37,757 nt of DNA from Haplomitrium mnioides. Lineage: Eukaryota > Marchantiophyta > Haplomitriopsida > Calobryales. Shown one piece after another: positions 1 through 11,129 of the stretch. Where the stretch lies: NCBI GenBank assembly GCA_049999725.1, contig JBNGIS010032002.1, positions 1-37,757 on the forward strand, read 5' to 3'. Position numbers and translations under genes: made by a program. How positions within the stretch are numbered: position 1 is the stretch's first letter; each line of letters starts with the position of its first letter. Under the pieces are notes generated by a model. That model saw only the letters and a list, made by a program, of their open reading frames with translations. It ran no database searches and was not told the DNA's origin.

Positions 1-960
1 ATTGAAGAAGTCTAATTTACCTGACTTCTGGGAAAGTTCGTTGTAAGAACGCCGCGGATCCATGTCGAACTTTCAGATGACTTCCGATTCAAACTTTCAA
101 CTTGTCCTTCCTCTCGTCCGAATCTTCGACTTGTCACCCTTTCGTCCGCTTAATTAGCCCGCTTCGTAATCCACTTTAACCAGTCTCCCCACATCATAAG
201 ATACGTCGGAACCACTTTAAGTGGAAAGTCCACTTAGGAGGGCTACTTCCCGTGAGGGTAGCTATTTCTCCGCAGAGGTTCCGCGGACTCCTTGGGACTG
301 ACGCGTGTCCCCGAATCCCGTGAGATGTGCTGGGGCTGCCACGTTTCCTCTGCGCCCTTCGGACTCCCGTTTGCTTCGAGACCATGATTTGTCGCAGCTT
401 CGTCCTTCCCGTTTAACCTCGCAGTTGCCTTAAGCAATCCTCCGCCGCAGAAATGGTGATAAGTCACCTCTTTGTCAGTTGCCGCTTCGCCTATCCCGTT
501 TCGCCCTCTTCGGATCCGTCGGACCCCCCTTGGCGGATCCCTGTTAAGCAGTCCTCCCACGTCGTAAGACGAATCGGAACCCGCTTAACCCGGTGCCCCA
601 CTTAGGAAGGCGTAGTCCCATCGTTCCTTCGGACCCCCAGAAGTCGCCACGTTTCCGCGGCGCTCCACGGACTCCTCGGTGGTGCGGTCGTCGGTTAACT
701 TCCCGAAGGTCGTTCTTCCTTAGTTCAACCTCATTCTCTTCGATGTAAATTGCCTTGCGATCGCCTCGAGCTCTTCTCTCTATCAAGTTATGGCGCACCC
801 CAAATGGTTACAGATTGAGGCTGCACTGGTCCAAACTGTTTGCTCCTCCGTTGTGGATTCCGACTTTCACCCCCTCGCCTTCACATCCCGTAACTCCTCT
901 CGTGGATTCTTCCTCGATTGTGGCTGGATTCTTTCTTCTGATCTCCCTCTGACGATCTCC
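1..960. repeat. GC/CpG-rich segment with degenerate direct repeats
   Basis: This stretch is visibly richer in G+C and in CpG than the AT-rich DNA that follows. A motif beginning AGTCTCCCCACATCATAAG at 182 recurs as AGTCCTCCCACGTCGTAAG at 550, and both are followed by a similar CCACTTAGGA block and a GCGGACTCC/ACGGACTCC block, giving an offset of about 368 bp. Near 924-965 a 14-bp unit (GATCTCCCTCTGAC) is repeated in tandem. Open frames on the minus strand are short and match no family I know, so I do not call a gene. It may be part of an unrecognised repeat. Confidence 0.45.
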
Positions 961-1789
961 CTCTGACGATCTGAGTTCCACAAGGCTCCCCCTTGCATTT
1001 GCAGGATCAATGACATTCATTGGGGAAGGCAGAAAAGAAAGGAAGAGAAGGGAAAGAGGAAAGAGGAGAAAGGTGCAAGGTTGGCATAACAACAATAAAA
1101 CAATAAAATACACTAAAACACAACAGGCTAACACACACTGAAGGAATCCACCAGGCTTGGAAACTCCGAATTCACAAAAAATGAAAAAACTCAGACACAC
1201 CCGGCTGACAATCTCAAAAGAAAGAAAGAGAGGCTGATGCCGAGAAAGTGGCCATTGCAATAAGGGACAATATAAGTGAGAACAGCTACAAGTTCTTTAC
1301 AAGTTCTGATATTCAATGGTGGAATGACTTTTTTCTTACCCAATAAGAGGTTACATCCTTGAAAAAAAAGACTAGGACTCGAAGCAGAATTCACTTTTCC
1401 ACCTTCACAACCGACAAGTACTTGTAATGATTCTCAAAATGTTTATCTAGATTCTCAACTCAACTTGATGCTCAACAAACACAAGAAGATACTCCAGTAC
1501 AACAAATACTTTCTACACATCGAGCAATCTATAATGGAGCCCCTAAGCCGTGAGAAGGGATTGTTTGACACAACACCCATACAGGCACAAATTTGGCAAT
1601 CTATATGAGATGAAAGCTCGAATGTTTATTTGTGTTGTTGCATCTCTGGATCCAAAGGGCATATCGTGTTGGATTTCCAAATTCCTCCAAGTTTTGTCAT
1701 TTGATGAGGAAGAACCCCGAAACCCGAAACGAATACGTGTTCAATGGTTTGCTTGTCAGGATGTGGATGCATTTTATGGACTTATGTAA
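961..1789. other. no recognisable gene
   Basis: This is AT-rich sequence with a purine-rich stretch at about 1030-1075. Short open frames on both strands show no family motif, and I see no RNA gene or element boundary. Confidence 0.4.
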
Positions 1790-2945
1790 AATATTTTCTT
1801 GTCTTTTTCTTGTTAAGACTTTGATGTACAACCAAAAACCTTCGACTCGCTTTGACTCAAATGTAGAGCTTTATACCCATTTTACTTTTAGATTCTGAAT
1901 CAAAAAACAAAATCTTTAGTGTGCGTAGAGTTTGTCGCGAAAAATAGAACCTTTAGCGCATGCATCCTTGGTTGTAGAAGTCTAAACCCTATGCACGCAT
2001 AGACTTTGATTCGCAAGTCGAAACATTGTGGATGCAAAAACTCTCATGCGGAACTTAAAACCTAGGTTCTTGATAGCCTTTGTTGTGGAGTGTTCATATG
2101 GTAAGCTCGTATTCCTATGTGTGCATAGACTTTGGGGTGGAAGTTGAAGCCTTCCACATGTTTTGCTTCTCATATACAACCCTCAAGCTTCTACATACAA
2201 AGACTATCGGTTAGAACTTAGATTCTACACTGGTCAAAGACTCTTTTGTAGAATTTGAAACCTTTGTTCAATAGAATCTAGTCAAAAATTTGGAGGTGTT
2301 TCTTGTTTACACTCTTAATTCAATCTACTTAGCGAGTGCCTTTTCAATTCTGAACTATAACTCCTTTGTGTATATGTTTCTCTAAATTATAAAATATTTT
2401 GAAATGCTAAAACCTTTTTCTTATGCCTACTTGAACTTTTGCGTGCATAGATTTTCAACTACAAATGAAAGCTTCTTTCTTGCTTGAACTTGAAAATAGA
2501 GTTTCTAAATCCATGCAATGTTTTGTTTTGTTGGCTTCTGTGTCTACAATTGCAAATTCATTCCCTTGACTTCTAATCTGCTTGGGCATTTTCCTCATGT
2601 TTTCTTTTTTTTTTTCCAAAAAATAGGTCTTAAAGAACATCATGTCTATGTGCCTATAGAGTTTGTGCAACCAAACATATTTCAAAATAGTTTCTTTTGA
2701 TGTGTATTTTAATTTTTGGGCTTCAAAATGTAGTCAATGATAAATGCAAGTTTCTTGTGAAAACTTACCAAAATTTTATACTTTTCATCGATTTCGAGAT
2801 TTTCAATATTTTTATAGAAACTTAGAATATTGTTTGGTTTTGCATAATGAAATTGACTCTTGCTCTATCATCCTTATTGAAACATCCAAAAGTGAAGTTC
2901 AAAAACTCAAGTACTTTTTGTTTTAAAAACATAGCCTCGTTTTCT
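1790..2945 (+). repeat. left arm of a diverged inverted repeat pair
   Basis: Read forward, this stretch aligns by eye with the reverse complement of 35965-37235 along its whole length. Anchors include GCATAATGAAATTGACT (2844) opposite its complement near 36062, AACATATTTCAAAATAGTTTC (2672-2692) opposite a near-perfect complement near 36225-36250, and the TTGACTTCT block near 2567. It also carries two TGCACGCATAG/TGTGCATAG motifs (1993, 2120) that are multiplied in the right arm. No coding capacity was recognised; it is probably a non-coding part of a dispersed repeat family. Confidence 0.75.
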
Positions 2946-3033
2946 CTATTTTTTGAGCTAAAAACCCACATTTTTTTCCTTAAGAAAAAGTTCATGTTTT
3001 TAGTAGCATTTTCTTCGTTCATAGTAGCGATTG

Positions 3034-3036
<3 letters not shown>

Positions 3037-3083
<47 letters not shown>

Positions 3084-3093
3084 NNNNNNNNNN

Positions 3094-3141
<48 letters not shown>
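3037..3141. repeat. (GA)n microsatellite with a gap
   Basis: Uninterrupted GA dinucleotides flank a run of ten N (3084-3093), so the true array length is unknown. The gap is probably caused by the repeat. Confidence 0.95.
3084..3093. other. assembly gap, 10 N
   Basis: Ten consecutive N lie inside the GA array. Confidence 0.99.
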
Positions 3142-3144
<3 letters not shown>

Positions 3145-3199
3145 TATTTTTAAATGAGATGCAACCTTGCAGAAACAAGTGGAACCCAATGCTTATATT

Positions 3200-3244
3200 T
3201 GTGTGTGTGTGTGTGTGTGTGAGTGAGAGAGAGAGAGAGAGAGA
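3200..3244. repeat. (GT)n-(GA)n compound microsatellite
   Basis: About ten GT units (3200-3220) run into about ten GA units (3225-3244), only 60 bp beyond the first GA array. Confidence 0.95.
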
Positions 3245-3599
3245 CAAGACACTCAGTTTAGAGCTATGAGTAGACTTATAACAATGAATCGACACTATTT
3301 TCCACCAAAATGGTGGGATACTAATATCCTATCAGCTGACTCCTACATCCAATATACTCGGAGGAGTATGTCCACTACTCTTCTTTTGGTCTCTCCACTA
3401 CTTGGCATCCAAACATTTCCTACGTTGTCTCTTTCCATCATTGTTCCTCAAGGGCTGGTATTTGGTCTTTTGCTTAAGTTGCCTCTTGATTGGCATCACC
3501 CAAATCATATACAAGTCTTTGCAACATCTAATTGATCCGATCAAGGGTCTTAGATCTAGCACCCTAAACCTTCATCCATATTTGCTTGAGACCAGTTAC

Positions 3600-5690
3600 A
3601 TCCCAAGTAGCTTTGAGTAGGTCTTCCAAAAATTCCCTCTTCTCTCTTTCCATTGAATCTTGCTGCCAAGCCTCCAACTTGGCTTGTAGCATGGCAGATA
3701 TCTTGATTTCTTCCTATGGTCTCCTCTTCATTTCCTGCTAGAAGTTAATCCACTACTTCTCTTTCTCAATGTGACCTTGCACCTACATCAAATCTAGAGT
3801 TGAGTGATAAGATAATTTCTTTGGAGCTCTGGTTCGTTAGTCTCTCACTCCTTCTGAAGGACTCAAACTTTGCACTCTTCATCTTGAAGATGCTCTCTCA
3901 ACTTCAAATTCTACTCATCTTCTCATTTCAACATCCCATTACCCTAACTTACTTGCTCTTCTAAGGAGATTATTCAACTTCTTAGTTGCCCCATCTGTAA
4001 GATCTCTTACGCATTGTTTGCTATTTGTTGTTGGGCTAGAGTAAAGGACTATCGCAACATCTTACTGGTATACCTTTCCTTCAACACGACATTTTCCAAC
4101 TAGATCTCCTTTACTTTCATTCGCTTCTTAAGTTGTTGATATAAAAACTTACCTCCACCTCCTTTTCTTTATTTGTTGTCTACAATGGTTCATTAGATGA
4201 GCCTTCCGAAAGAAGATCTTCGGCCACCTTCTCTTCCTCATCCTCTTCTTTTTTGTCTTCTTCTTTTGTCGGATGCTATGTATTTTAATGTTTAGCTTCA
4301 CACCATCATCTTCTTCAACTTCCTTTCCATTTGGCTAATTTTTTCCTTCTTTCACCTCCGCTACTGACTTCGCGACAATATTCTTGATATTCACTTCCTT
4401 CTCTACTTCCATTGGCTCTTTTGTGGTGGGAATTGTTAAGGGTACTAACTGAGCCAAACCTACTATGACTTGGGGTTTTCTTGATCTGCATTCAACTTCT
4501 CAATGAGATTTTCCCAAATTTCCGCTCCTTCTCCAGCCTCCAGGTCTTTCATTTCAATTAGTTGGGTTCCTTCTGGCCTTTGACATGCCATAAGGTATGT
4601 TGAGGTGCCTTCTCCGATATGCACTATAGCTGAAATTGGTTGCACCTTTGGGGCCCAAGCATCCTAACTCTCCGTTCATGCCCTCTTAACTGGTTCTAGG
4701 TAAGGTTGATCGATGATACTTACCTCCTCCTCTGCTGGCTTCAGATCTGTAGAATGCATCACCCACGGTCTTCTTCCTGGCTTACTCATCACTCCTTCAA
4801 CCTAAGTGGTTTCCTCGGATGTAGCTCTTTGCTCTCGCTCGAGGAGAAATTTCTTCTCTTCATTACACATTCCATACGCCTCCAATTGATGAAGAACAAA
4901 GGAAGCAAACCATATAACTAGATTCTTACTACACAACCACTCAAAATATCTTCTATTTTTTCTTTTAATGAATTTGGCCACCTCCTTGGTGTGCTCTCTC
5001 CATATGTTTATCAACAAGATCAATCCCATTTTTCTAATGTAGCAAAACTTTGGTTAAAACAAGACTCTTGCGAATATCTGAATGAACTTTTGCAGCAACT
5101 GGTTAGTTATTTCCTAGGTCTTGAGCCCATCATTTGTAAAGTTGGGTCTTGGCACCAAATAGGCCAAATATTTGTCTTTTTTTAACATTCTATCTGGGCA
5201 ATCCTCCTTCAGCAATCCATAGATCTTTTGAATCGCATCGGGGCCAAAATATAAAAAGCTCTTCTCCATAATTAGCATAACCTCTCCATCAAGGATATCA
5301 ATTTGGATGATATCTTTTCTTTGAATCAGTGCTCCTAGATCATGATCTCACATATGGCTTACAAATCTCTAGAGCCCTCTTCTTTAAAGACATTTCCTCA
5401 GATCATAAGCTATCTTCGGAAGATGGAATACTTTCACTAGGCCCAAGAGCACCAATGAGAGCCCTCCTCTAATCTCTTGCACTATTTTCTTCTCTCAATT
5501 CTCTTGATCATACTCTCTCTCCTCTTTGATCGAGGCAAAGATAAATCTCTTTCGCTTAGATCTTTGCATAGCAATGCGGGTACCTCTTATCCTCTCGACA
5601 TAATGCTAGACTTGGCTCGTGAAATGAACTTCAAGACTCTCGTTGGCTGCTTAACTAATCTTCCTCATTATGATTCATACGATGCTCCTC
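3600..5690 (-). pseudogene. decayed unidentified protein-coding unit (globular, acidic, then coiled-coil)
   Basis: On the minus strand one frame reads from about 5345 down to 4463 with only about five stops, giving roughly 290 residues. It is rich in Lys, Glu and Ile early (around KEVAKFIKRK, 4985-4955) and acidic later (LEAGEGAEIWENLIEKL, about 4540-4485). Below 4463, in shifting frames, follow a Glu/Lys/Val-rich stretch, a Lys/Arg run (about 4270-4200) and heptad-like segments (about 4000-3900 and 3900-3840) that look like a coiled coil. An N-terminal extension may reach 5690. I do not recognise the family. The decay and the neighbours suggest a retrotransposon gag-like or accessory protein, but a host pseudogene is possible. 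No catalytic motif was seen. Confidence 0.45.
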
Positions 5691-5699
5691 ACTAGTCCG

Positions 5700-6120
5700 C
5701 CAATGGTAAAATGTTTGATTATGATTTAACGAATTGGATTCGGTATACTCTCTAATACACTCTATTGGACAAGTTTCCACTCTCTAACTTTATATTCCTA
5801 TAAGTTTGTTTCTCACGCTCAAAATCATAAAACAACATCCAATTCCTTCCAATTAGCTCTTTAATCACCAATTGAGCAAGTTTTCATAACTCTTTCATTC
5901 ATTTTGCTTTATTTTGTTTATTTTTTCTAATAAAAAGGCCTCAAATGGCCATTTATGACCTTCTCCATCCAAAAACCTCCTCACACTTGTTGTGGACTTA
6001 GTATTGGTGGCAAGGTACATTAATGTATAGCAGTAAGTGGCCAAGCATGTGTGTGTGATAGAGTACGAGCATTTTTCAATGTTTCCACTCCTCAATTGTA
6101 GCCACTACCTATCATGGGTC
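5700..6120. other. non-coding; possible minus-strand LTR end
   Basis: There is no coding signal. On the minus strand the segment leads into the decayed coding unit through the short text TTGGCGGACTAGTGAGGAGC (about 5706-5687). This is placed like a primer binding site after an LTR, but I cannot match it to a tRNA with confidence, and no second LTR copy was found. Confidence 0.2.
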
Positions 6121-6125
6121 TACAA

Positions 6126-7180
6126 TATCATTGGAGCTTGGATTTTGCTGATCCACTACCTTTTACCCAGAGCTACAAAAGATATGTGTTGGTGATGGTG
6201 GAGCACTTCTCTACTCCAAGTAGATTGAGCTTGTACTAATACTAGATAAGACCAATAGATGAGTGGTTGCACTTTCTTGGATCGAGTACTCAGTCATTTT
6301 GGAACACCTCTTAAAGTGTTGATTGATCAAGGTATTGAATTTCATAATGAGTTAGAAATTTAATATGAGCAAGCTCTCATTGCTCATGGTACTACTTCTA
6401 AAAATCATCATGAAGCAAATGAATTAACTAAGAAAGAGGTTTAGACCATAAAGAGAGCATTGTACAAGTATGATTTGCAAGCTAGTTGTCATGGAGATTG
6501 GGATCTCCGATTGCAATGGCTAGCTATTGGCTACTGGTTCAATAAACAAGCAATATTGGCATCTTTTTTTACCTTATTTTTTCCTTTATGAGAGGGAGCC
6601 TTATGTGCCTTCATGTATTTTCCGAGATGTTGCTATGGTTGTGGATCTAAATGATCTAGATGTTTGGATGCAAGTATGTTTAGAGAGATCTTGATTGTTT
6701 GAGAGAGTCATGCTCATTGGTTTTGACAACTTAGCCATTGTCCGACATCAAGATACCCTACAATATGCTACCATCCAAGGAGGTGACTGTCACGCTATAA
6801 CTTAGAGGTTTCATCATAGTGACCATGTGTATTTGCAACAAATCAAACCCACCACACTTAATGTCACTATTGGGCGTCAAACTTTGCGTGTACATGAGGT
6901 ATTGCCTTCTCAAGTTTATTTCTTGTAGGGTTGTGATGGTATAATATGGAAAGACAAAATGCACACTTGCACACCTTGTCACCTTCCAAGCATTGATTGC
7001 ATTATGGACCCAAGTTTGGCATAGGTTTTTGCAGGTCTGAAGTGCATATTTTGTAGGTCTGCAAAGGGAGTAGCTACCATGTTGACTTGTGATAGATATT
7101 CTAGAGGATGGCATATGTCGTGCTTGATGTCACCAATGGCTACTATTCCTGGTGAATCATGATTTTGCCCTCACTATTTA
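6126..7180 (+). pseudogene. Ty3/gypsy integrase remnant with C-terminal PHD finger
   Basis: Conceptual translation across several frames gives a gypsy integrase catalytic core. WSLDFADPLP carries the first Asp (6141); LIDQGIEF carries the second (6325); a Glu sits near 6421, about where the D,D-35-E Glu belongs. The core continues through DWDLRLQWLAIGY (about 6497) and a YEREPYVPS-like stretch (about 6590) to the integrase C-terminal region (RHQDTLQYATIQ, about 6741). The last about 45 codons (7043-7177) form a zinc-finger pattern C-x2-C-x11-C-x2-Y-x4-H-x2-C-x14-C-x2-Y. This is a PHD finger (C4HC3) in which the fourth and eighth ligands are now Tyr (TAT, one base from TGT). Stops and frameshifts throughout make it non-functional. 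RT and RNase H of this element are not present upstream. Confidence 0.75.
7043..7177 (+). other. degenerate PHD finger (domain)
   Basis: Ligand codons sit at 7043 (C), 7052 (C), 7088 (C), 7097 (Y for C), 7112 (H), 7121 (C), 7166 (C) and 7175 (Y for C). A Trp directly precedes the His (GWH), as is common in PHD fingers. A TGA at 7160 lies two codons before the seventh ligand. PHD fingers bind histone H3 tails; at the end of an integrase the plausible role is targeting of insertion, which is an inference. Confidence 0.7.
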
Positions 7181-7378
7181 TAAAACAATTGGTTTTTATT
7201 GAGTTCTATAGTTGGTATAGGTTGTAAGAGAGTGAACGATGGGGCTCCATTGCAATCGGCCTCCTAGTCTTTGTATGATTAGGTGTATATCAATCTTCTA
7301 GGAGATAGATGGCTAGCTAGTGTTAGAGGACTTTACTATGGCTAGAAGGGAAATTATAGAATCTCATGCATATGCACA

Positions 7379-7474
7379 TGAGACTCAATTGTTTGATATT
7401 TTTAGTTGTATGTTTGTACTTGTTATGGAATGTATGTAGATGATGTAAGCTATATAAGTAATGTGTATGTGTAC
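7379..7474 (+). repeat. 96-bp direct repeat, copy 1
   Basis: The unit runs from TGAGACTCAATTG to GTGTAC and is matched by an equally long, clearly similar unit at 7743-7838. It lies just downstream of the PHD-integrase remnant, where a 3' LTR would be expected. The TGTACTTGTTATG...GTAAGCTATATAAG content could belong to an LTR, but LTR ends were not identified. Confidence 0.6.
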
Positions 7475-7742
7475 AAAGCTGTTACACCATTCTAAATTTT
7501 AGAGTTTTGAGTTTTTAGGGCTTTTATGTGCTTGAATATATATGGCTTTGTATTTCAATTGAAAGGTTGTCTTTAGATGTCACATGAACTAGAAGAGAGC
7601 TAATGAATTGCAACTCTTGAAGAAATGTAGATTCCTTGATGGTACAATATGCATTGGTTCAAACATTAGAAAGGTTTGGTAATTGATTTCTTAATACTTG
7701 CATTCAAGAAATTTTATCTGGAGTCTTATATATGTATGCAGA

Positions 7743-7838
7743 TGAGACTCAATTGCCTCATATTCTCTATTGTATATTTGTACTTGTCATGCAATATGTG
7801 TAGACAATGTAAGCTATGTAAGCGATGTGTGCGTGTAC
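7743..7838 (+). repeat. 96-bp direct repeat, copy 2
   Basis: This is the second copy of the unit at 7379-7474, offset 364 bp, with perhaps a dozen differences by eye. It may be an internal duplication of an LTR or a remnant of a second LTR. Confidence 0.6.
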
Positions 7839-8189
7839 GACAAAGGTGGTAAAGATGGCAAATGATTATTGTGAACTCATTGAACAATTGTTCCTAAAAG
7901 TAGCTTTATATGTTGGCAACTATGAGGAGTTGGAATGGAAGATCATAATGTTGGTGTGATATGATACTATCTTAGAAATGAAGTCATTACAAAGACATAA
8001 TTTGCAAGTAGATTGGAGGAAGAAAGCATTAACCACATCTGAATAAAATATTTTGAGGAGATTGGATATGGTCTTATTAAAAAAACTTACCTCTCTATGT
8101 GATTGGAGAAAATGTGATCAAAAATGGAAGATGTGGTATTTCTAGGACTTATACTTGAAAGGTATAGGCTCTAAAATGGTATGATCCAA

Positions 8190-9960
8190 AATGACGATTC
8201 AAAATTTCAGTTAATGCATCTATAAAAGCTATAGGTAGAGTCTTGTAGCAAGAATGAGAGGATGGCTCACATCTTGTTGCTTTTGTTTCAAGAAAGTTAA
8301 GTGATACAAAGCAAAATTATCATACATCTGAACGAGAGGAATTGGCAATTGTGTTAATGACCAAGCATTCAAGGCATTATTTATGAGACAATGAGTCTAT
8401 TATAGAACCCAATCATAAATCTATCTAGAGGCACAAAAGACCTTTCCAAAAGGCAGATTTGATAGGTCGAATGGCAACAATGGTTTTATATGGAGATGGT
8501 TTATGTTGAAGCAAACAAAGAATTGCAGATGCATTAACTTGAATGCCTCAACTCATCACCTTGTTATAAATGGCAATTAATCTTACATGGTGGACAAAGA
8601 TACTAATTGATGTAAAAGAAGATGAAGAGATCATTGTAGCACAAAAGAAGAATTTGGCAAAAGATGTGTGTGGATTGTTTTTCTTTCAAGATAAGGTATG
8701 GGCTCTAAATAATGTTTAGCTAAGCACTAGAATTTTGTGTGAAGCACATGATTTTGAAATTGGTGGGTATGTTGGGATTTGAGAAGACCTTGGAAAATCT
8801 TCAACAAATTTACCGTTGGCCAAAGATGCACTATGATGTTGAAAAGTATGTTTGAAGTTGTTTGGTTTGTCAACAAAAAAAATCTACTAATCTTAAACGT
8901 GAATGCTAGTTACAACCATTGTCTATCCCAAATCAACCATGGAAACATGTGAGTATGAATAATGTGTTTGAGCTATCTCACACTTCCATTGGTTATAATA
9001 ATGTTGTCATTTTTGTTACAAGCTTAGTCAAATGATTCATGTTTGTCCAATGACCAAATCACTAACAATACTTGAATTAGCTTGAGTCTACTTAGCAATA
9101 GTGTACGTTCATCATGATATATCTAAAGTCATCATTTCCAATTACAACACTCAATTCACCAATATGTTTTAGTGTACAATACTTGGTCTTCTAAAAACCA
9201 AATTGGCTATGTCAACTACTTATCATCAAGAATCTAATAGTCAAACCAACAAGCTAATTGCACAATTAAATATGTACTACGGGCTTTTTATCTTGGAGGA
9301 AAAAGATGAACGAGGTTGGTTTTGTCAAGTTCTCCTACAACAACTCACTCAAAAACTCCACTTACATCACAACTATCTTTTTAATACATGGCAAACATGT
9401 GGCCATACTTTTGGGTCTTGCTCATACCTCACAGTTGTCTTCCAAAAGCCAACCATATATGATTTTCTCTACTGTCTACACCAAAAGAATCAATCAGATC
9501 AAGAACATAAACTTGAAATTGCTCAGAATTGTCAAAACAAATGTGCCAATGTTCATTGATATGAAATCACCTTTGCTGTGGAGAACCAAATTTGGCTATG
9601 TACTACAAATCTTCCTCTACTTTGACATCATAAGGTCAATGCTTGCTTTGTTGGATCTTTCACTATTTCTGCTCATATTGGTAAAGTGGTATATAAGTTG
9701 GTCTTTGCTATTGACATGAGGATTTATCTGACATTTTGTGTTTCTCTACTTTGTGCCTTTGTAACTCGCTCCAACACATTTTACTTCTACACATGAACTC
9801 TCTCCCTCACCTGAACTTGTTGATGGGCATGAGGAATTTGAAGTTAAATAACTCTTAAGGAAACACACTTGTTGTCGTAGTCGTCATGAGATTGTTGAGT
9901 ATTTGGTTTGTTGGAAGAGCTATCCTCTATACAAAGCCACTTAAGAGCTTTATTCAAACT
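8190..9960 (+). pseudogene. chromovirus-type Ty3/gypsy remnant: RNase H, integrase, chromodomain
   Basis: Pieces appear in the order expected of the 3' half of gypsy pol. RNase H: AFVSRKLSDTKQNYHTSE (about 8280-8333) and a downstream IADAL (about 8525). Integrase zinc finger: YRWPKMHYDVEKY then CLVCQQKK (about 8812-8880). Catalytic-core scraps: NQPWKHVSM (about 8932), MSTTYHQESNSQTN (about 9209) and FSYNNS (about 9326). The end (about 9820-9957) reads EEFEVK, then EYLVCWKSYPLYKAT, the signature of a chromodomain. Many stops and frame changes are present and no LTR was found. It differs from the PHD-bearing integrase just upstream, so these are two separate insertions. Confidence 0.7.
9820..9957 (+). 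other. degenerate chromodomain (domain)
   Basis: In one frame, after the integrase C-terminus, the peptide DGHEEFEVK, a stop, LLRKH, then EYLVCWKSYPL matches the chromodomain pattern of aromatic/acidic start followed by YLV-W-GYP. Chromodomains at this position define chromoviruses and bind methylated histone tails. The codon where a Trp is expected late in the domain is TAA. Confidence 0.65.
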
Positions 9961-9990
9961 TTTTTTTTATCTATCGAATCTAATATGAGG

Positions 9991-11129
9991 TTGGTCAATC
10001 TGGAATTTACTTTGGCTGACAATTTGATTGAAGAATAACAATTTGCTGAGAAGGTGATCTTGAAGAGATCACAAGAAGAACAAAAATATATGTGAATGAA
10101 GCTGGTTCTTGGAAGAAAATTGCACGAAGTTATAATATATATTTGAAACAAAATGATTTTGAGAATAAGATTGATGATGAAGGTGCTCATCAACCTACAA
10201 AGTTGTTTCAAATATCTATCCTCCATGCTGATTGCCATTCTTTAAAAAATAAAGAAAACATATCACTCTAGTGAAGCAAACTTAAATTCTATTGCAGCAA
10301 GAAGACATTTCTACAAAATTATTAAGTGCAAGATCTGCATCCAATTAGATCTACAAATGAAGAATCACATCAGATGAATGTGGTATGACCAAAACTTCAA
10401 ACAAGACCAAAATTTTTTATTTGTAGACATCTATGAAGAAAATATCTATTGAAAATGGCAATTGATAATCAAAGATATCCAATCGACAAATGTTATCAAA
10501 GTTGTATGTCGCTTAACATTCACAAATATAAGTGCCAACAAACGTATTTGGCAGCCTGAGATATCTGACATACCCACAAAGAAGCTGTAGTGACTGAGAA
10601 GCATTGGTTGGCTGGAGAAATATGGCTCTTAAAGAATTTCACCCAAAAAACTCGTCCATAGATTCAGCCACAAATTTATCAAAGGAGTGTCTTTAGCTAG
10701 AAACATATTTGATCCAATATTTTGTCCAGGAATTTCAGCCTTGGAGGAAATTGTCTTCAATAACTAAATCTACTTGAATTATGAACAAGCACTTTCTGAA
10801 GAGGACATTTAACTAAGGAGCCAAATTTTTACTTGCCCCTAAAGTTCTCAATGTTTGCTTGACAAAAGAATTACATGACTATTGCATCACCAAATTGAAC
10901 TAAGAACAAAGATCAAATGAAACTGACTAATGAAATAGATTCAAAGAAACTTATTGAAGAAGAGAAGCACAAAGCTCTCAGATAAGTGAGGCATGATTTA
11001 ACAAAGTCATGTTTACAAAAGTATTTTGTTAATGAAAAGTAGCCAGCTAACAAAAGTTATTTGTTCAACAAAGTTCTCTTAACAAAAATATCCATTTACA
11101 AAAACAGAATTATTGGAACAACACCACTA
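9991..11129. other. no recognisable gene
   Basis: AT-rich sequence follows the chromodomain. Short open frames on either strand show no family motif. It may be the 3' tail of the chromovirus or an unrelated repeat. Confidence 0.4.

Noticed and set aside
1-960. rRNA or organellar origin for the GC-rich left end
   Set aside because: No conserved rRNA, tRNA or plastid gene words were recognised, and the repeat structure suits a nuclear repeat better.
2822-3295. Minus-strand open frame of 157 codons with long Ser-Leu repeats
   Set aside because: It is the translation of the GA microsatellite and crosses ten N; no protein evidence.
9954-10238. Minus-strand 94-codon hydrophobic open frame
   Set aside because: Its Ile/Phe/Leu-rich composition comes from AT-rich DNA; no family signature.
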